A stretch of DNA of 64,000 nt from Amphritea sp. (GTDB taxonomy: Bacteria; Pseudomonadota; Gammaproteobacteria; Pseudomonadales; Balneatricaceae). The translations under genes were made by a program, and so were the position numbers. The stretch is from positions 363,714 to 427,713 of the forward strand of contig NZ_JADGEW010000001.1 in the NCBI RefSeq assembly GCF_016744155.1, read 5' to 3'. Shown here in pieces: positions 33,710 through 43,367 of the stretch. Each line of letters starts with the position of its first letter. The stretch's first letter is position 1. The notes under the pieces are model-generated. The model searched no databases. It was not told the DNA's origin and saw only the letters and a list, made by a program, of their open reading frames with translations.

Positions 33710-35911
33710 CTAGAACATATCTACAGGGTCTACATCTACTGACCAGCGAACTTTCCTTGCGTCCGGATCAATTTCGGCCTGGTAAATTATGCTTTGTAGC
33801 TGTTGATGCAAGGCTTTTCGGTCTCGGCTTTGGAGTACCAGTTGTGCCCTGTAAAGACCTGCTCTTTTCTCCATTGGTGAAGGCAGGGGGCCCAGCCACT
33901 GGATTCCATTAGGTTGAAGAATGTCTTCTTCTAACATATTTCGCAGCTTGCTCAGGAAGCGCTCGGCTAAACCCTGATGGTTTGCTTCGGCTCTGAACAT
34001 TGCGCAATACAGAGAGGGAGGGAGTTGAGCCGATATTCGCTGGCTAAGTTCCTGCTCGGCAAAGGCCTGGTAGCCTTCGGTGACCAGACTGGTAATGGTG
34101 GGGTGATCAGCATGATAAGTTTGCATCACTACTTTTCCCGGATGCTCAGCTCGTCCGGCCCGGCCGGATACTTGTAGAATCAGCTGAGCAGTTCGCTCCA
34201 TTCCTCTGAAATCGGCACTGAACAGTCCGCTGTCAGCATTCAGAATGGCGACCAGAGTGACTTTAGGGAAATGGTGTCCTTTGGCCAGCATTTGCGTGCC
34301 CACAAGAATGCAGGGTTTGCCTTCATTAACCCGATCCATAATTTTCTGCATCGAATTTTTGCGTTGTGTTGTGTCGCGATCGACCCTGATAACCGGGAAT
34401 TCAGGGAAGAGTTTGAGCAGAGCTTCTTCAGTACGCTCGGTACCTGCGCCGATCGGTTTTAATTCTGAGCTGCTGCAGCTGTCACAGATATTGGGCACCG
34501 GTCGCTGGCTATCGCAATGATGGCAGTGTAGATGGAAGGGTTTGCGGTGAAGTGTCATGTGGGCATCGCAGCGCTTGCAGTCTGCCAACCAGCCGCAGTC
34601 GTGACACATAAGCGTGGGTGCAAAGCCCCGTCGATTGAGAAATATTAAGACCTGTGTGCCCTGTTGCAAGTGGCCACGGATCTGTTGGATTAGTGGTTCA
34701 GACAGTCCGTCTTGCAAGGGGAGCTGACGAATATCCAGTAGTTCGAATTTAGGTTGTTGGGCATTACCGGCTCTCTGAGTGAGCTTTAAATACTGATAGC
34801 GCCCCTGTCGGGCGTTATAAAGAGTCTCTATCGCAGGGGTGGCCGTGCCTAGTACGACAGGAATTTGCTCATAATTCCCCCGCATTACTGCCAGGTCCCG
34901 GGCATTATAACGAAACCCTTCCTGCTGTTTGAATGAGGTGTCATGTTCTTCATCAATAAAGATAACGCCGGGATTCTTTAATGGGGTAAAGATGGCGGAG
35001 CGGGTGCCGATGATAATCCGGGCTACCCCTTCCTTAGCCTGCAACCAGGCATCCAGCCTTTGTCGGTCGGTCAGGTTAGAGTGGAGTACCACCACCGGTA
35101 AATTAAATCGAGCTTTGAAGCGCGCGACTGTTTGGGGTGTAAGTCCTATCTCGGGTACCAGAATCAGTGCCTGTTTCCCTTCACGAATGAAATGTTCAAT
35201 TGCTTGTAGATAAACTTCGGTTTTACCTGAGCCGGTAACGCCCTGCAGTAGGTAAGGTGTAAAGCCTTTTTCCGCGGTAATGGCGCTGACGGCTGTCTGT
35301 TGTTCATCATTTAAGGTTAAAGGGACTTCGTGGAGAGGTTCTCTGTTTTGCAATTGGTGATCAGCTTTATGAACGAAGGATTCAGCCAGGTTCTTCTCTT
35401 CAAGCTTTTTAAGCAGGCTGGTCTGCCCTCCTTCTGCTCTAATGGCGTCTTCACTGATTCCGTTTGGATGGTCTAAAAGAAGTAATAAAAGTTCTCGTTG
35501 TCTGGCGGCTGTTTTCCCTAATTGTGAAATATCGGCATCTTTCGCTGCTCGCCACAGGTGTTGATGGGCGTATTCACAGGCTTCGCCTTTACGCAACAGA
35601 ACGGGTAAGGCCTGGCTTAGCGCATCGCCTAATGGATGCTGGTAGTAATTTCCGGCCCAGCGTGAAAGCTTAAATAGTGACTCGGGTAAGGGAGGGGTAG
35701 AATCAAGTACCGCAATGGCCGCTTTCAGTTTGTTTGCGGGAACCTCTGTAATCTCAGAAATCTCTATCAGAACCCCGGTCACTTCTCTGCGGCCAAAGGG
35801 TACCCGTACTCGTACGCCTGGTTGTAACCTTTCGATACAGCAGTCTTTTGGTGGCAGGTAATCGAATAGCCGTCGAAGTGGTGAGGGTATGGCTAGTCGC
35901 AGGTAAGGCAT
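33710..35911 (-). CDS. priA: Primosomal protein N' (replication restart helicase PriA)
   Basis: The 733-residue protein has the N-terminal DNA-binding domain (YLRLAIPSPLRRLFDYLPP), helicase motif I LLQGVTGSGKTEVYLQAIE, a DEEH box (IFIDEEHDTSFKQQEG) and eight zinc-binding cysteines between CHDCGWLADCKRC and CDSCSS inside the helicase lobe. It also has GRAGRAEHPGKVVMQT. PriA binds stalled or D-loop forks and reloads DnaB through PriB/DnaT or PriC. It is divergent from rpmE, as in Pseudomonas. Confidence 0.97.
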   Translation of the reverse strand: MPYLRLAIPSPLRRLFDYLPPKDCCIERLQPGVRVRVPFGRREVTGVLIEISEITEVPANKLKAAIAVLDSTPPLPESLFKLSRWAGNYYQHPLGDALSQALPVLLRKGEACEYAHQHLWRAAKDADISQLGKTAARQRELLLLLLDHPNGISEDAIRAEGGQTSLLKKLEEKNLAESFVHKADHQLQNREPLHEVPLTLNDEQQTAVSAITAEKGFTPYLLQGVTGSGKTEVYLQAIEHFIREGKQALILVPEIGLTPQTVARFKARFNLPVVVLHSNLTDRQRLDAWLQAKEGVARIIIGTRSAIFTPLKNPGVIFIDEEHDTSFKQQEGFRYNARDLAVMRGNYEQIPVVLGTATPAIETLYNARQGRYQYLKLTQRAGNAQQPKFELLDIRQLPLQDGLSEPLIQQIRGHLQQGTQVLIFLNRRGFAPTLMCHDCGWLADCKRCDAHMTLHRKPFHLHCHHCDSQRPVPNICDSCSSSELKPIGAGTERTEEALLKLFPEFPVIRVDRDTTQRKNSMQKIMDRVNEGKPCILVGTQMLAKGHHFPKVTLVAILNADSGLFSADFRGMERTAQLILQVSGRAGRAEHPGKVVMQTYHADHPTITSLVTEGYQAFAEQELSQRISAQLPPSLYCAMFRAEANHQGLAERFLSKLRNMLEEDILQPNGIQWLGPLPSPMEKRAGLYRAQLVLQSRDRKALHQQLQSIIYQAEIDPDARKVRWSVDVDPVDMF

Positions 35912-36003
35912 AGAAGAAGAGGCTCACATAGGGTCAGAGGGCACAGTGTATGTCTTTTTGTTTTCGCTGTTAAGCTGGGTGCTATAATGTAAAGTTAAAG
36001 GGC

Positions 36004-36032
36004 TTGCCTGGGTTTATAACAATGCGTATAAT
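36004..36032 (+). promoter_or_regulatory. Sigma-70 promoter of rpmE
   Basis: TTGCCT (36004-36009), 17 bases and TATAAT (36027-36032) give a near-consensus promoter 90 bases before rpmE. A second TATAAT at 35983-35988, with TTGTTT 19 bases earlier, may be a tandem upstream promoter. Confidence 0.8.
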
Positions 36033-36122
36033 CCGCGGCCTTATTCCCATAAGGCTTTATTGCCTGCATGCGGTGCCCGGCAAAAGATCGGGTGGCGGCA
36101 TACAAAACGACTGAGGTTTCAC

Positions 36123-36338
36123 ATGAAAAACGGTATCCATCCAGAATACACACCGATCAAGGCTAGCTGCTCTTGCGGTAATGTTGTTCAAACTCAATCT
36201 ACTATCGGTAAAGATATTCTTATCGATGTATGTAGTCAGTGCCACCCGTTCTACACTGGTAAGCAGAAAGATGCTACTACTGGTGGTCGTGTTGATCGCT
36301 TTAACAAGCGTTTCGGTGGTCGTGGTCTCGCTAAGTAA
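36123..36338 (+). CDS. rpmE: Ribosomal protein bL31 (zinc-containing form)
   Basis: The 71-residue protein has the zinc ribbon cysteines C16, C18, C37 and C40 (CSCG, CSQC) and the end [18 protein letters not shown]. This marks the C+ form that holds zinc and is replaced by the C- paralogue under zinc starvation. I used ATG 36123 because it gives the standard N-terminus [14 protein letters not shown]; the open frame extends 21 codons upstream. A strong promoter and terminator bracket it as a single-gene unit. Confidence 0.97.
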   Translation: MKNGIHPEYTPIKASCSCGNVVQTQSTIGKDILIDVCSQCHPFYTGKQKDATTGGRVDRFNKRFGGRGLAK

Positions 36339-36355
36339 ACGAACCCGTATCTTTG

Positions 36356-36384
36356 AAAAAGGCACCCTTCGGGGTGCCTTTTTT
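36356..36384. terminator. Intrinsic terminator of rpmE
   Basis: AAAAAGGCACCC-TTCGG-GGTGCCTTTTTT follows the rpmE stop by about 17 bases. Confidence 0.93.
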
Positions 36385-36618
36385 GTTTTTGGGGGAATAC
36401 AGGTCTATTTGCATTAAACTTTGGCATAACTGGTTAAATTCTCTGTAAATGGGGCGTTGTTGTTCTGTAAATTCTGTTTACTCCGTCAAAAGTAGTAGAA
36501 AATACACTGATTATCGGGAAAATTTCAGAGATATAGGCTGTTTTGTCAGTTGAGAGGCAGGGTTCTTTTCTATATCATTCCTTCTCCGAATTTTTATAAC
36601 AACATTGGAACCGCGACA

Positions 36619-37890
36619 ATGTCTGAAGATATGAAACAAGCTGCACTCGATTATCACGAGTTTCCTCGCCCAGGTAAGATTAGTGTTGAACTTACCACTC
36701 CTGCTGAGTCTGCTCGTGATCTGGCTCTGGCATATAGTCCTGGTGTAGCTGAGCCTGTACGTGCTATCGCAGCCAATCCTGACGATGCATATCGCTATAC
36801 TGGTAAAGGTAATCTGGTAGCTGTTATTACTAACGGTACTGCGATTCTGGGTCTTGGTGATCTGGGGCCTTTGGCATCCAAGCCTGTTATGGAAGGTAAG
36901 TCACTGCTGTTTAAGCGTTTCGCCGGTGTAGACTCTATAGATATTGAAGTTGATTCTGAAAGCCCGCAAGCGCTGATCGATACTATTGCGCGTATTGCAG
37001 ATACTTTTGGTGGAATCAATCTGGAAGATATCAAGGCGCCAGAGTGCTTTGAAGTAGAGCGTGCACTGATCGAGCGATGCAAGATTCCAGTCTTCCACGA
37101 CGATCAGCATGGTACTGCGATTGTAACGGCGGCGGGTATGATCAACGCGCTGGAAATTGCAGGTAAGAAGCTTGAAGCAGCTAAGATTGTTTGTCTGGGT
37201 GCCGGTGCTGCAGCCAATGCGTGTATGACGCTTCTGGTCAACATGGGCGCGAAAGTCGAAAATATCTACATGATTGACCGTACCGGTGTTATCCATTCCG
37301 GACGTGAAAATCTGACACCTGAGAAAGCAGCATTTGCTTCTGAAACGGATAAGCGGACTCTGGATGATGCAATTGACGGAGCTGATGTGTTTGTTGGTCT
37401 GTCCGGTCCTAATCTGTTGAGTGGTGAGCAGCTGGCTAAGATGGCCTCTACTCCAGTAGTGTTTGCTTGTGCTAACCCTGATCCAGAAATTAAGCCAGAA
37501 CTGGCGCACTCTGTTCGTGATGATGTGATCATGGCGACAGGACGTTCAGACTATCCTAACCAGGTGAATAACGTGCTTGGCTTCCCGTTCATCTTCCGTG
37601 GAGCGCTGGATGTTCGTGCCTCCGCAATTAACGAAGAGATGAAAGCTGCAGCCGTTCTGGCGTTGGCTGAGTTGGCTAAAGAGCCTGTTCCTCAGGAAGT
37701 GCTGGATGCATATGAGTTGGATTCTCTGGAGTTCGGTCCTCAGTACATTATTCCTAAGCCGACTGACTCTCGTCTGCTGGGTGCTGTTTCTGGAGCTGTT
37801 GCTCAGGCGGCTATCGATTCTGGTGTGGCACGTTTGCCACTGCCGGATCACTACCCGCTGACTACTGTAGATGCATTGCTGAATAAGTAA
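36619..37890 (+). CDS. Malic enzyme (short form, without phosphotransacetylase domain)
   Basis: The 423-residue protein shows LAYSPGVAEPVRAIA, NGTAILGLGDLGPLASKPVM, the metal/substrate site FHDDQHGTAIVTAAGMINAL and the nucleotide site CLGAGAAANACMTLLVNMGA. It decarboxylates malate to pyruvate. It corresponds to the N-terminal part of MaeB but lacks the C-terminal PTA-like domain found in the about 760-residue enzymes, as in Pseudomonas. ATG 36619 fits the family; upstream codons do not. Whether NAD or NADP is used cannot be read safely. A 280-base leader and terminators isolate it. Confidence 0.94.
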   Translation: MSEDMKQAALDYHEFPRPGKISVELTTPAESARDLALAYSPGVAEPVRAIAANPDDAYRYTGKGNLVAVITNGTAILGLGDLGPLASKPVMEGKSLLFKRFAGVDSIDIEVDSESPQALIDTIARIADTFGGINLEDIKAPECFEVERALIERCKIPVFHDDQHGTAIVTAAGMINALEIAGKKLEAAKIVCLGAGAAANACMTLLVNMGAKVENIYMIDRTGVIHSGRENLTPEKAAFASETDKRTLDDAIDGADVFVGLSGPNLLSGEQLAKMASTPVVFACANPDPEIKPELAHSVRDDVIMATGRSDYPNQVNNVLGFPFIFRGALDVRASAINEEMKAAAVLALAELAKEPVPQEVLDAYELDSLEFGPQYIIPKPTDSRLLGAVSGAVAQAAIDSGVARLPLPDHYPLTTVDALLNK

Positions 37891-37901
37891 GCTCTCTGCA
37901 T

Positions 37902-37931
37902 AAAAAAACCCGGCCTTGGCCGGGTTTTTTT
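37902..37931. terminator. Bidirectional intrinsic terminator
   Basis: AAAAAAACCCGGCC-TT-GGCCGGGTTTTTTT lies between the convergent malic enzyme and penicillin-binding protein genes. Confidence 0.94.
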
Positions 37932-37960
37932 GTGTCTGATATTTCTGTCTGTAGAGCGAC

Positions 37961-40462
37961 TTAGAATATATCTTCAGCTTGAGCGCTACCGGTTGTGTTT
38001 TTCTGGTTTGGGTTGTGCGCTATTTCTTTTGGCGCAGAGTTCTCAGGGAATATCTCAAACAATGCGTCTTCCTGCCCGGGATAAGCGAGTAGGCCTGTTT
38101 TAGGGTCAATTCTGATGCTGACCATGCCGTCGGGCTGTGGATAAGATTGGTCAGGGCTCTCGCTCAGGGCTGTCTGCATAAATTCTATCCATATTGGCAG
38201 TGCGGCCGTTCCGCCAAATTCGCTGCGCCCCAGAGTCGATGGTTGATCAAACCCAACCCAGGCAGTGGCGACTACGTCACTGTTAAAGCCTGAGAACCAT
38301 GCGTCTTTCTGATCGTTGGTCGTGCCTGTTTTGCCGGCGAGATCTGACCGTTTTAAAGCAAGTGCTCTACGCCCCGTGCCGCGGGTGATAACGTCCTGCA
38401 TGATATTGTAGATCATGTAGGCTGTTTGCGGTTCCATCGTGCGTGTGGCGATCGGTAAATTTGTGATCCGCTGCCCTTCAAGTAACGCTGGTTTAGGCGC
38501 GGGCTCCTGATCGGCAATTGTGGAAGCTGACTCAGGTTCAGTGCCAGGTATTGATTTAGTTTGCATTAGACCGAATTCACTGGCTGGTTCTGTAATGTCC
38601 ACAACATAGGTGCATTCGGGACAGACAGTGGTTGGCTTTGCCCGATAGAGAGGGTTGCCATCGGAATCTTCGATATGGCTGATAAAATACGGGCTGACTT
38701 TAAATCCCTGATTTGCTAGTCCGGCATATCCTGTTACCAGCTCCAGTGGTGTTATGTCGGCGGTTCCAAGCGATAGTGATAGATTGTTTGGCAAGTAGTC
38801 TTTGTCGAAGCCAAACCGGGTTAAGAACTCAGTCGCGGTGTCTATCCCGATAGAGCGGAGAATGCGTATGGAAACAAGGTTTCTGGATTTATAAAGCGCT
38901 TCTCTGAGTCGCGTAGGGCCGTAAAATTTCTTGCTGTAGTTTTCAGGCCTCCAGTTGGATTCCAGGTTGCTGTCATGAAAAACGACCGGTGCGTCGTTGA
39001 TTATAGTTGCGGGAGTATATCCTTGCTCTAGTGCTGATGCGTAGATAAAAGGCTTGAGATTTGAGCCGGGTTGGCGTCTCGCCTGAGTGGCTCGGTTAAA
39101 TTTGTTATGGGTGAAATTAAATCCGCCTACGAGTGCTTTTAAAGCGCCGTCTTTTGGCGATAGAGCAGCGAAAGCGCCTTGTGCCCGGGGGATTTGGGAT
39201 AAGCGCCAGTTGTTTTCCCCGATAAGGCGAGCTCTTATTAGATCACCTGGAGCAAGAATGTCGTTCGCTTGTTTGGGTTTCTTTCCTAGTCTATTGGGGC
39301 CTTTGTGTTCCCGGGCCCACGCCATGTTTTCCCATGTCAGCGTCGCTGTGCCATAGCCCTTAATAAAAAGGGTGGCTTGTTGTTTTTCAGTTTTAGTGAC
39401 GATTGCAGGGATTAGTGAGCCGTATGTACGCTGTTTATTCAGGAAGGCAGTAAGGTCTGCTTCGGTAAATGAAGTTGTGGCTGTGGGTGTTTCAGGGCCG
39501 TAATATCCGTGCCTTTCAGTATATGCAAGAAGTCCATTTTCTACAGCTCTGTTTGCAGCTGCCTGCATGTTGCTATTTAGAGTGGTATATACGCGAAGGC
39601 CGTCAGAATATAATGTCTCGCCAAAGTGTTGATATAGCTCATTGCGAATCATTTCAGCAACATAGGGGGCATATAGCTCAATTTGGGTACCATGGTACTC
39701 TGCAGTCACGGATTCACTTTTTGCAGCGGTATAGTCTTCATCGTTAATGAAGCTGAGGCTGTGCATCCGTTTAAGTATCCAGTTTCGGCGTTCGAGGGCT
39801 CGGCTTGGATTGGTAATTGGGTTGTATGCAGATGGAGCTTTAGGCAATCCTGCTATCATGGCCTGCTGGGCCAGGCTTAGCTGATCTATGTTTTTGCCGT
39901 AATAGATGTTGGCAGCAGCTTGAATTCCATAGGAGCGGTGTCCGAGGTAAATCTTGTTTATGTAAAGCTCAAAAATTTCCTCTTTGGAAAGCTCTTGTTC
40001 AATTCTAAGGGATAGTAGTATCTCATTGAATTTACGGACAAAAGAGCGTTCTCTGGTGAGGAAATAGTTTTTAGCGACCTGCATTGTTATGGTGCTGCCA
40101 CCGCTTTGGATTTTTCCGGAGCTGACGAGTTGATATACCGCCCGAAACAGGCCTTTGATGTCTATGCCGATGTGTTCAAAAAAGTTACGGTCTTCGGCAG
40201 CTAATAACGCGTTTATATAGTTTTGAGGGATCTGGTCAAAATTGATAGGGGTACGGCGTTTTTCACCAAATTCGGAGATCAGTTTGTTGTCTTCTGAATA
40301 GATACGAAGTGGTGTCTGAAGTTGAATTTCTCGCAGAGTATCGACATCGGGAAGCTTGGGTGCGTAATAAAAATACGCAGAAGCAAGAGCCACGCCACCA
40401 ATAAAACAGCCCAGTATGGTGAGTTTGAGGCAAAGCTTAAGTAACGATGTCAGTATTTTCAT
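37961..40462 (-). CDS. mrcA: Penicillin-binding protein 1A (bifunctional transglycosylase/transpeptidase)
   Basis: The 833-residue protein has one N-terminal membrane anchor (about 9-30) and a GT51 glycosyltransferase domain with LLAAEDRNFFEHIGID, GGSTITMQVAKNYFL and RKFNEILLSLRIEQELSK. An inserted OB-like region follows. The transpeptidase has its active serine in RQPGSNLKPFIYA (SxxK), SRN in YKSRNLVSIRIL and KTGTTNDQKDAWFSG. It builds and crosslinks peptidoglycan in the periplasm. It is divergent from pilM, the conserved ponA-pil order. Confidence 0.96.
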   Translation of the reverse strand: MKILTSLLKLCLKLTILGCFIGGVALASAYFYYAPKLPDVDTLREIQLQTPLRIYSEDNKLISEFGEKRRTPINFDQIPQNYINALLAAEDRNFFEHIGIDIKGLFRAVYQLVSSGKIQSGGSTITMQVAKNYFLTRERSFVRKFNEILLSLRIEQELSKEEIFELYINKIYLGHRSYGIQAAANIYYGKNIDQLSLAQQAMIAGLPKAPSAYNPITNPSRALERRNWILKRMHSLSFINDEDYTAAKSESVTAEYHGTQIELYAPYVAEMIRNELYQHFGETLYSDGLRVYTTLNSNMQAAANRAVENGLLAYTERHGYYGPETPTATTSFTEADLTAFLNKQRTYGSLIPAIVTKTEKQQATLFIKGYGTATLTWENMAWAREHKGPNRLGKKPKQANDILAPGDLIRARLIGENNWRLSQIPRAQGAFAALSPKDGALKALVGGFNFTHNKFNRATQARRQPGSNLKPFIYASALEQGYTPATIINDAPVVFHDSNLESNWRPENYSKKFYGPTRLREALYKSRNLVSIRILRSIGIDTATEFLTRFGFDKDYLPNNLSLSLGTADITPLELVTGYAGLANQGFKVSPYFISHIEDSDGNPLYRAKPTTVCPECTYVVDITEPASEFGLMQTKSIPGTEPESASTIADQEPAPKPALLEGQRITNLPIATRTMEPQTAYMIYNIMQDVITRGTGRRALALKRSDLAGKTGTTNDQKDAWFSGFNSDVVATAWVGFDQPSTLGRSEFGGTAALPIWIEFMQTALSESPDQSYPQPDGMVSIRIDPKTGLLAYPGQEDALFEIFPENSAPKEIAHNPNQKNTTGSAQAEDIF

Positions 40463-40615
40463 GTTAAGTTATTTAAAGTTAAGTTGTTTATGGCCGAGAT
40501 ATTATATCTGTAAGAAAGTGTTAGCCACTAGTGAAACAGTGGTTTAATTTTTGATAAAACCGGGTTAGAGTCATTAATGCTTGGTATATGCGGAATATTT
40601 TAAGGACAAATCATT

Positions 40616-41677
40616 GTGCTCAGCTTTCTTAGCAAACAGGAAAAAGGATGGGTCGGCATAGATATCGGCTCTTCTTCAATCAAAATGGTGGCGCTGTCTA
40701 AGCGAGGTGGAACGCTTCGTCTGGACTCATACGCTATCGTACCCTTGCCAGCTTCGGCTGTGATAGAGAATAGTATTCAGGATATTGGACAGGTATCAGA
40801 AGCTATCGATAAAGGTGTGAAGCTCTGCGGTGGTGGTCTTACTACCTGCGTTGCTGCTGTTCCCTCCTCTGCGGTTATTGCTAAGAATGTTCAGTTGAGT
40901 AATGCTTTTTCTGAGTTTGAACTCGAAGAGCAGGTCAAGCTTGAGGCTGATCGTTTTATTCCCTATCCACTTAATGAAATAGCATTGGATTTTGAAGTAT
41001 TGGGCCCCGTAGAGGGATCCCCGGAGCTTAATGAGATTCTATTGGTGGCCTGCCGTCGTGATGATGTTGAGATGCGCGAAGATGCTATTAACAGTAGCGG
41101 CGTGAAGTGTGAAGTAGTTGACGTTGATCGCTTTGCTACTGAGCGTGTGGCGTCGCTGTTGGATAATGCAGATGAGGTAGGTGACCAGTTGATAGGCCTG
41201 GTTGATATAGGGGCTTCGACTTTAACCTTAAATGTCTTTAAGAACGGTAAGATTGTCTATGACCGCGAGCAGGCGTTCGGGGGGAATGATCTTAGTAACG
41301 TTATTCATCAGCAGTCAGGATTAGAAGCTGGCGAAGTTGAACATCTGCTCCGTAGTGGCGAGCTTTCCGAGGACCTGAAGCAGTCGGTCGTTCTTCCGTT
41401 TCGTAGTACTGTTTCTCAGCAGGTGTCCCGAGCATTACAGTTTTTCTACTCTTCGGGCCCCCATAACGAATTAAGTAAGTTATATATATTGGGTGGGACG
41501 GCAGCCATTGAAGGTTTGGCCGAACAGATGCAGGCAGAGGTTGGGGTCGTGGTTGAGACAGCCAATCCATTTGCAGGTATGGCGGTGGATCCGAAAATAA
41601 ATGCAAGTCGGCTTGATCAGGATGCACCTACTCTGGTTAAGGCCTGTGGCCTTGCACTACGCAGTTTTGAAGGGTAG
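40616..41677 (+). CDS. pilM: Type IV pilus assembly protein PilM
   Basis: The 353-residue actin-like cytoplasmic ATPase has GWVGIDIGSSSIKMVALSKR at the start, LVDIGASTLTLNVFKNGKI in the second nucleotide lobe and LYILGGTAAIEGLAEQM at the end. It binds the N-terminus of PilN and links the inner-membrane ring to the pilus motor. AAGGAC at 40602-40607 supports the GTG start at 40616. A possible promoter, TTGATA with ATTAAT 16 bases on, lies at 40551-40578. It is first of five pil genes. Confidence 0.96.
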   Translation: MLSFLSKQEKGWVGIDIGSSSIKMVALSKRGGTLRLDSYAIVPLPASAVIENSIQDIGQVSEAIDKGVKLCGGGLTTCVAAVPSSAVIAKNVQLSNAFSEFELEEQVKLEADRFIPYPLNEIALDFEVLGPVEGSPELNEILLVACRRDDVEMREDAINSSGVKCEVVDVDRFATERVASLLDNADEVGDQLIGLVDIGASTLTLNVFKNGKIVYDREQAFGGNDLSNVIHQQSGLEAGEVEHLLRSGELSEDLKQSVVLPFRSTVSQQVSRALQFFYSSGPHNELSKLYILGGTAAIEGLAEQMQAEVGVVVETANPFAGMAVDPKINASRLDQDAPTLVKACGLALRSFEG

Positions 41678-41682
41678 CGACT

Positions 41683-42231
41683 ATGGCAAAGATAAATTTA
41701 AGGGCCTGGCGCGAAGAGCTGGCTGCGGAAAGACAGAAACAGTTTGTTGTAAATATAGTCGCAGCGATTTTCCTGGCAGCAGCGGTGGTCTTTCTAATTG
41801 GTTTCTATATTGACATGCAAGCCGATAGACAAAAAGATCGTAATGATTTCCTGAAAAGTGAAATAGCTCAGCTGGATTTTCAGCTTAAAGAGATTAAAGA
41901 ATTAAAAAATCAGCGTGCTCGCTTACTGGATCGTCTGAATGCAATTCAGGATCTGCAGGGAACTCGTCCTCTTATAGTCAGAAGTTTTGATGAGATGGTT
42001 AGGGTGCTGCCGGATGGCGTTTATTACTCCTCATTGTCCAGAAACGGCAGTACTATTACTTTGCAAGGACGTGCCGAGAAGAGTGATGATGTTTCAAATC
42101 TGATGCGACAAATTTATGCCAGTATCTGGTTTGGTGAGCCAAACCTCTCAACTGTTGCTAATGATGCTGGTATGAAAAAATTCAACCTGTCTGTGCCGGT
42201 GCTGAAGCCCTCACTGGAAGAGGTGAACTGA
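41683..42231 (+). CDS. pilN: Type IV pilus assembly protein PilN
   Basis: The 182-residue protein begins with the conserved PilM-binding INLRAWREELAAERQKQF, followed by one membrane helix (about 21-44) and a periplasmic coiled coil with a ferredoxin-like fold. It pairs with PilO. It starts five bases after the pilM stop and ends one base before pilO. Confidence 0.95.
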   Translation: MAKINLRAWREELAAERQKQFVVNIVAAIFLAAAVVFLIGFYIDMQADRQKDRNDFLKSEIAQLDFQLKEIKELKNQRARLLDRLNAIQDLQGTRPLIVRSFDEMVRVLPDGVYYSSLSRNGSTITLQGRAEKSDDVSNLMRQIYASIWFGEPNLSTVANDAGMKKFNLSVPVLKPSLEEVN

Positions 42232-42232
42232 T

Positions 42233-42835
42233 ATGGCGATGGATGCGTTAAAAAATAGTTTTAAGGGTTTTGATGCAGATAATCTGGATCTGAGTACTTC
42301 GGGCAATTGGCCGGTGGGTGTTAAAGTGATCACCTATCTGCTAGTTTTTTCTCTTGTTGTTGGCGCTGGTGTTTATTTCTACATTACCGACAAAGAGAAA
42401 GTTCTTAATCGGGTAGTCAGTCAGGAAACAGGGCTTAAGCAGCAAGTTAGTATCAAAACCATTCAGGTTGCCAGCCTTGAACAGCTTCGTAAGCAGATGA
42501 AAGATGTTGAAGGACGATTTGCAGAGCTGCTGAAGCAATTGCCGACCGAAAAAGAAGTTCCAGGTTTGCTCGAAGATATTACTGAGATAGGTCGTTCTAG
42601 TGGCTTGAATATTCAGTCAATATCATTAGGTGGTGAGAAAAAGAATGAAATATTTATTGAGCTGCCGATAAACATCAAGGTGAGTGGTACTTATCACCAG
42701 ATGGGGCAGTTTGTAAGTGGGGTTGCTGCGATTCCTCGTATAGTGACTCTACATAACTACAGCATAAGCCCAGTTGGGGCTCAGCTTGATATGACAATTA
42801 GTGCGAAGACTTATCGCTATGATGATACAAAGTAA
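42233..42835 (+). CDS. pilO: Type IV pilus assembly protein PilO
   Basis: The 200-residue protein has a short cytoplasmic start, a membrane helix (about 27-50, VKVITYLLVFSLVVGAGVYF), a coiled-coil stalk and a periplasmic domain with LLKQLPTEKEVPGLLEDITE and TYHQMGQFVSGVAAIPRIVT. It heterodimerises with PilN. Its 3' end overlaps the pilP start, a sign of translational coupling. Confidence 0.95.
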   Translation: MAMDALKNSFKGFDADNLDLSTSGNWPVGVKVITYLLVFSLVVGAGVYFYITDKEKVLNRVVSQETGLKQQVSIKTIQVASLEQLRKQMKDVEGRFAELLKQLPTEKEVPGLLEDITEIGRSSGLNIQSISLGGEKKNEIFIELPINIKVSGTYHQMGQFVSGVAAIPRIVTLHNYSISPVGAQLDMTISAKTYRYDDTK

Positions 42836-43367
42836 GCTCTTGCGTTTTCTCATCCTTGTTCCTTTTCTTCTGGGTGGCTGTGTCTGGATCGAAGATGTCA
42901 GTGACCTTCGCAGCTTTGTTGCTCAGGAAAAACAGAAGAAAACGATTCGAGTCGAACCGTTGCCGGAATTTGAGTCCTATCATAGCTTCGTCTATGAAGG
43001 GGCGAGTATGCGTAGCCCCTTTAAACCCTTAGTTTCTATAATAAACTTTGAGAATGATGAAGAGGCCAGTGTTACAGGTAATAGTGGATTAACACCTGAT
43101 GTCGATCGCGAAAAAGCATATTTGGAAACTTTCTCACTGGACAATCTGGCGATGGTTGGCAGCATTAATATGAACGGTGATGACTCTCGCTGGGCTCTGA
43201 TTAAAGATAAAAAGGGAGAGGTCCATCGGGTTTCTGTCGGTGATTATATGGGGCTGGATTATGGCAAAGTAATTGCTGTTAACAGTGATAATGTTGAGCT
43301 TTTAGAAATTGTTACAAACGGCCGGGGTGGTTGGATGAAACGCCCTCGTAGTGTGGTGATGGACTGA
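42819..43367 (+). CDS. pilP: Type IV pilus lipoprotein PilP
   Basis: The 182-residue protein has a lipoprotein signal ending LVPFLLGGC and a C-terminal HR domain (LAMVGSINMNGDDSRWALIK, then HRVSVGDYMGLDYGKVIAV). PilP connects PilNO to the secretin PilQ. Two adjacent ATGs (42819, 42822) fit the signal sequence better than the GTG at 42801. Its TGA stop shares bases with the pilQ start (TGATG). Confidence 0.94.
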   Translation: MMIQSKLLRFLILVPFLLGGCVWIEDVSDLRSFVAQEKQKKTIRVEPLPEFESYHSFVYEGASMRSPFKPLVSIINFENDEEASVTGNSGLTPDVDREKAYLETFSLDNLAMVGSINMNGDDSRWALIKDKKGEVHRVSVGDYMGLDYGKVIAVNSDNVELLEIVTNGRGGWMKRPRSVVMD